Source: Aureimonas glaciei
GTDB lineage: Bacteria; Pseudomonadota; Alphaproteobacteria; Rhizobiales; Rhizobiaceae
DNA: 64,000 nucleotides
Reading direction: 5' to 3'
Assembly: GCF_014643375.1 (NCBI RefSeq)
Contig: NZ_BMJJ01000011.1
Location: forward strand, 62,389-126,388
Below, one piece after another: positions 63,060 through 64,000 of this stretch. Position 1 is the stretch's first letter, and each line of letters opens with the position of its first letter. The notes beneath the pieces are model-generated. The model saw only the letters and a list, made by a program, of their open reading frames with translations. It ran no database searches and was not told where the DNA came from. The translations under genes and the position numbers were made by a program.

Positions 63060-64000
63060 TTGCCGCACGAAGCCACCCTCATCGCGACCGTTGCCGTCGG
63101 CTTCATGTTGGCGTTCGTCTTCGGCTACCTCGCCGAGCGGCTGCGGCTGCCGCCGCTGGTCGGCTATCTCGTCGCCGGCATCGCCGTCGGGCCGTTCACA
63201 CCCGGCTTCGTCGCGGATGGCCCGATCGCCGGCCAACTCGCCGAGATCGGGGTGATCCTCCTGATGTTCGGCGTCGGCCTGCACTTTTCCGCCGCCGACC
63301 TGATGGCCGTGCGCAAGGTCGCCATCCCCGGCGCCGTCGGCCAGCTTGTGGCCGCGACCTTTCTCGGCATCGGATTGTCGTATCTCATGGGATGGCCGCT
63401 CGGCGCGGGCATCGTCTTCGGCCTCAGCCTGGCGGTGGCCAGCACCGTCGTGCTTCTGAAGGCGCTGGAAGAGCGCAACCTTCTCGACACGCCCGCCGGC
63501 CGCGTCGCTGTGGGATGGCTGATCGTCGAGGATCTGGCCATGGTGCTGGTGCTTGTGCTGCTCCCGGCCTTTGCCGTCTTGCTGGGCGGCCACCCGCTGG
63601 GTGCCGGCGACGGCCACGGCGCCATCCCGCCGGCGGAAGGATCGCTGCTGCTGACCCTGGCGCTCACCCTCGGCAAAGTGGCCACCTTCGGCGCCCTCGC
63701 CCTGCTCCTCGGGCCGAAAGTCGTGCCCTGGGTCCTGGCCAGCGTGGCCCGAACCGGCTCACGCGAACTCTTCACCCTCTCCGTGCTCGCCATCGCCATG
63801 GGCATCGCTTTCGGTTCGGCCGAAATCTTCGGCGTCTCCTTCGCGCTCGGCGCCTTCTTTGCCGGCGTCGTTCTCAGCGAAAGCGACTTCAGCCACCGCG
63901 CCGCCGCCGATTCGCTGCCGCTGCAGGACGCCTTCTCGGTGCTCTTCTTCGTTTCCGTCGGCATGCTGTTCGACCCGTCGATCCTGATCCGGGAGCCGAT
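63060..64000 (+). CDS. Kef-type cation/proton antiporter (partial, cut by window end)
   Basis: N-terminal 313 residues of a monovalent cation:proton antiporter-2 (KefB/KefC/YbaL-like) protein. Helices follow the CPA2 pattern: LRLPPLVGYLVAGIAVGP, EIGVILLMFGVGLHFS, SLAVASTVVLLKALEE and GWLIVEDLAMVLVLVLLP, and a late VLFFVSVGMLFDP. Such proteins exchange K+ or Na+ for H+. The start is TTG at 63060 with AGGA 8 nt ahead; a nearby ATG (63052) is out of frame. The frame is still open at 64000, so the C-terminal helices and any TrkA-N domain lie outside. Confidence 0.9.
   Translation, partial: MPHEATLIATVAVGFMLAFVFGYLAERLRLPPLVGYLVAGIAVGPFTPGFVADGPIAGQLAEIGVILLMFGVGLHFSAADLMAVRKVAIPGAVGQLVAATFLGIGLSYLMGWPLGAGIVFGLSLAVASTVVLLKALEERNLLDTPAGRVAVGWLIVEDLAMVLVLVLLPAFAVLLGGHPLGAGDGHGAIPPAEGSLLLTLALTLGKVATFGALALLLGPKVVPWVLASVARTGSRELFTLSVLAIAMGIAFGSAEIFGVSFALGAFFAGVVLSESDFSHRAAADSLPLQDAFSVLFFVSVGMLFDPSILIREP

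Noticed and set aside
62815-63255. Open frame overlapping the start of the Kef-type antiporter
   Set aside because: Arg/Pro/Ser-rich and out of frame with the antiporter helices; the TTG-started frame has clear CPA2 motifs.

Overview
This 64 kb window is chromosomal-type DNA from a high-G+C alphaproteobacterium. A free-living soil, plant or marine member of the Hyphomicrobiales (Rhizobiales) is the best guess. That is inferred from the fused cox subunits with a CtaG gene, the tripartite tricarboxylate (TTT), ribose-type and LIV-type importers, the treZ/glgX pair and the uniform codon use, not from any marker gene. No rRNA, tRNA, CRISPR array, insertion sequence, integrase or phage gene was seen. 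Genes are dense and often overlap by 1-4 nt (ATGA, GTGA, TGATG).

Layout. 0.2-6.1 kb: respiratory operon for a caa3-type heme-copper oxidase (CoxB with a cytochrome c domain, a CoxI-CoxIII fusion, a small membrane protein, CtaG, and a membrane-anchored triheme cytochrome c). 6.3-11.8 kb: treZ and glgX, with a secreted repeat-bearing protein between them and strong hairpins at the ends. 12.0-18.5 kb: an acid-sugar-type catabolic module (SAF-domain oxidoreductase, TctABC transporter, PdxA-like dehydrogenase) divergent from a GntR/FCD regulator, with a perfect 9-bp-arm palindrome between them. 18.5-25.1 kb: LivFGMH importer with its binding protein, an M38-type amidohydrolase and a TetR regulator. 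25.4-30.1 kb: ribose-type sugar ABC importer plus an SDR dehydrogenase.

30.2-39.9 kb is the most unusual part. A LacI regulator sits among a fumarylacetoacetase-family hydrolase, a shikimate-dehydrogenase-like enzyme and an unknown two-lobed protein. These face a CoA-transferase and a taurine/nitrate-type ABC importer whose genes are interleaved with a MaoC hydratase and a crotonase. Three LacI-type boxes (33773, 33893, 35618) tie the two arms together. I read this as one regulon importing and degrading an unidentified organic acid through CoA thioesters. 39.9-45.4 kb: a second ribose-type ABC importer with a metallo-beta-lactamase-fold hydrolase and its own divergent LacI regulator, with two matching operator boxes.

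45.6-53.1 kb: accessory genes: ArsR regulator and EamA exporter; MFS exporter, SGNH hydrolase and SDR with a divergent LysR; and a lipoprotein alpha/beta hydrolase. 53.2-59.3 kb: TetR-controlled RND efflux system with two lipoprotein adaptors. 59.3-62.6 kb: secreted prolyl oligopeptidase, TetR regulator, small lipoprotein. 63.1 kb to the edge: start of a Kef-type cation/proton antiporter, cut by the window.

A theme across the window: four of the five solute-binding-protein genes are followed by a GC-rich hairpin before the next cistron of their operon. This would be expected to make binding protein in excess of membrane subunits.
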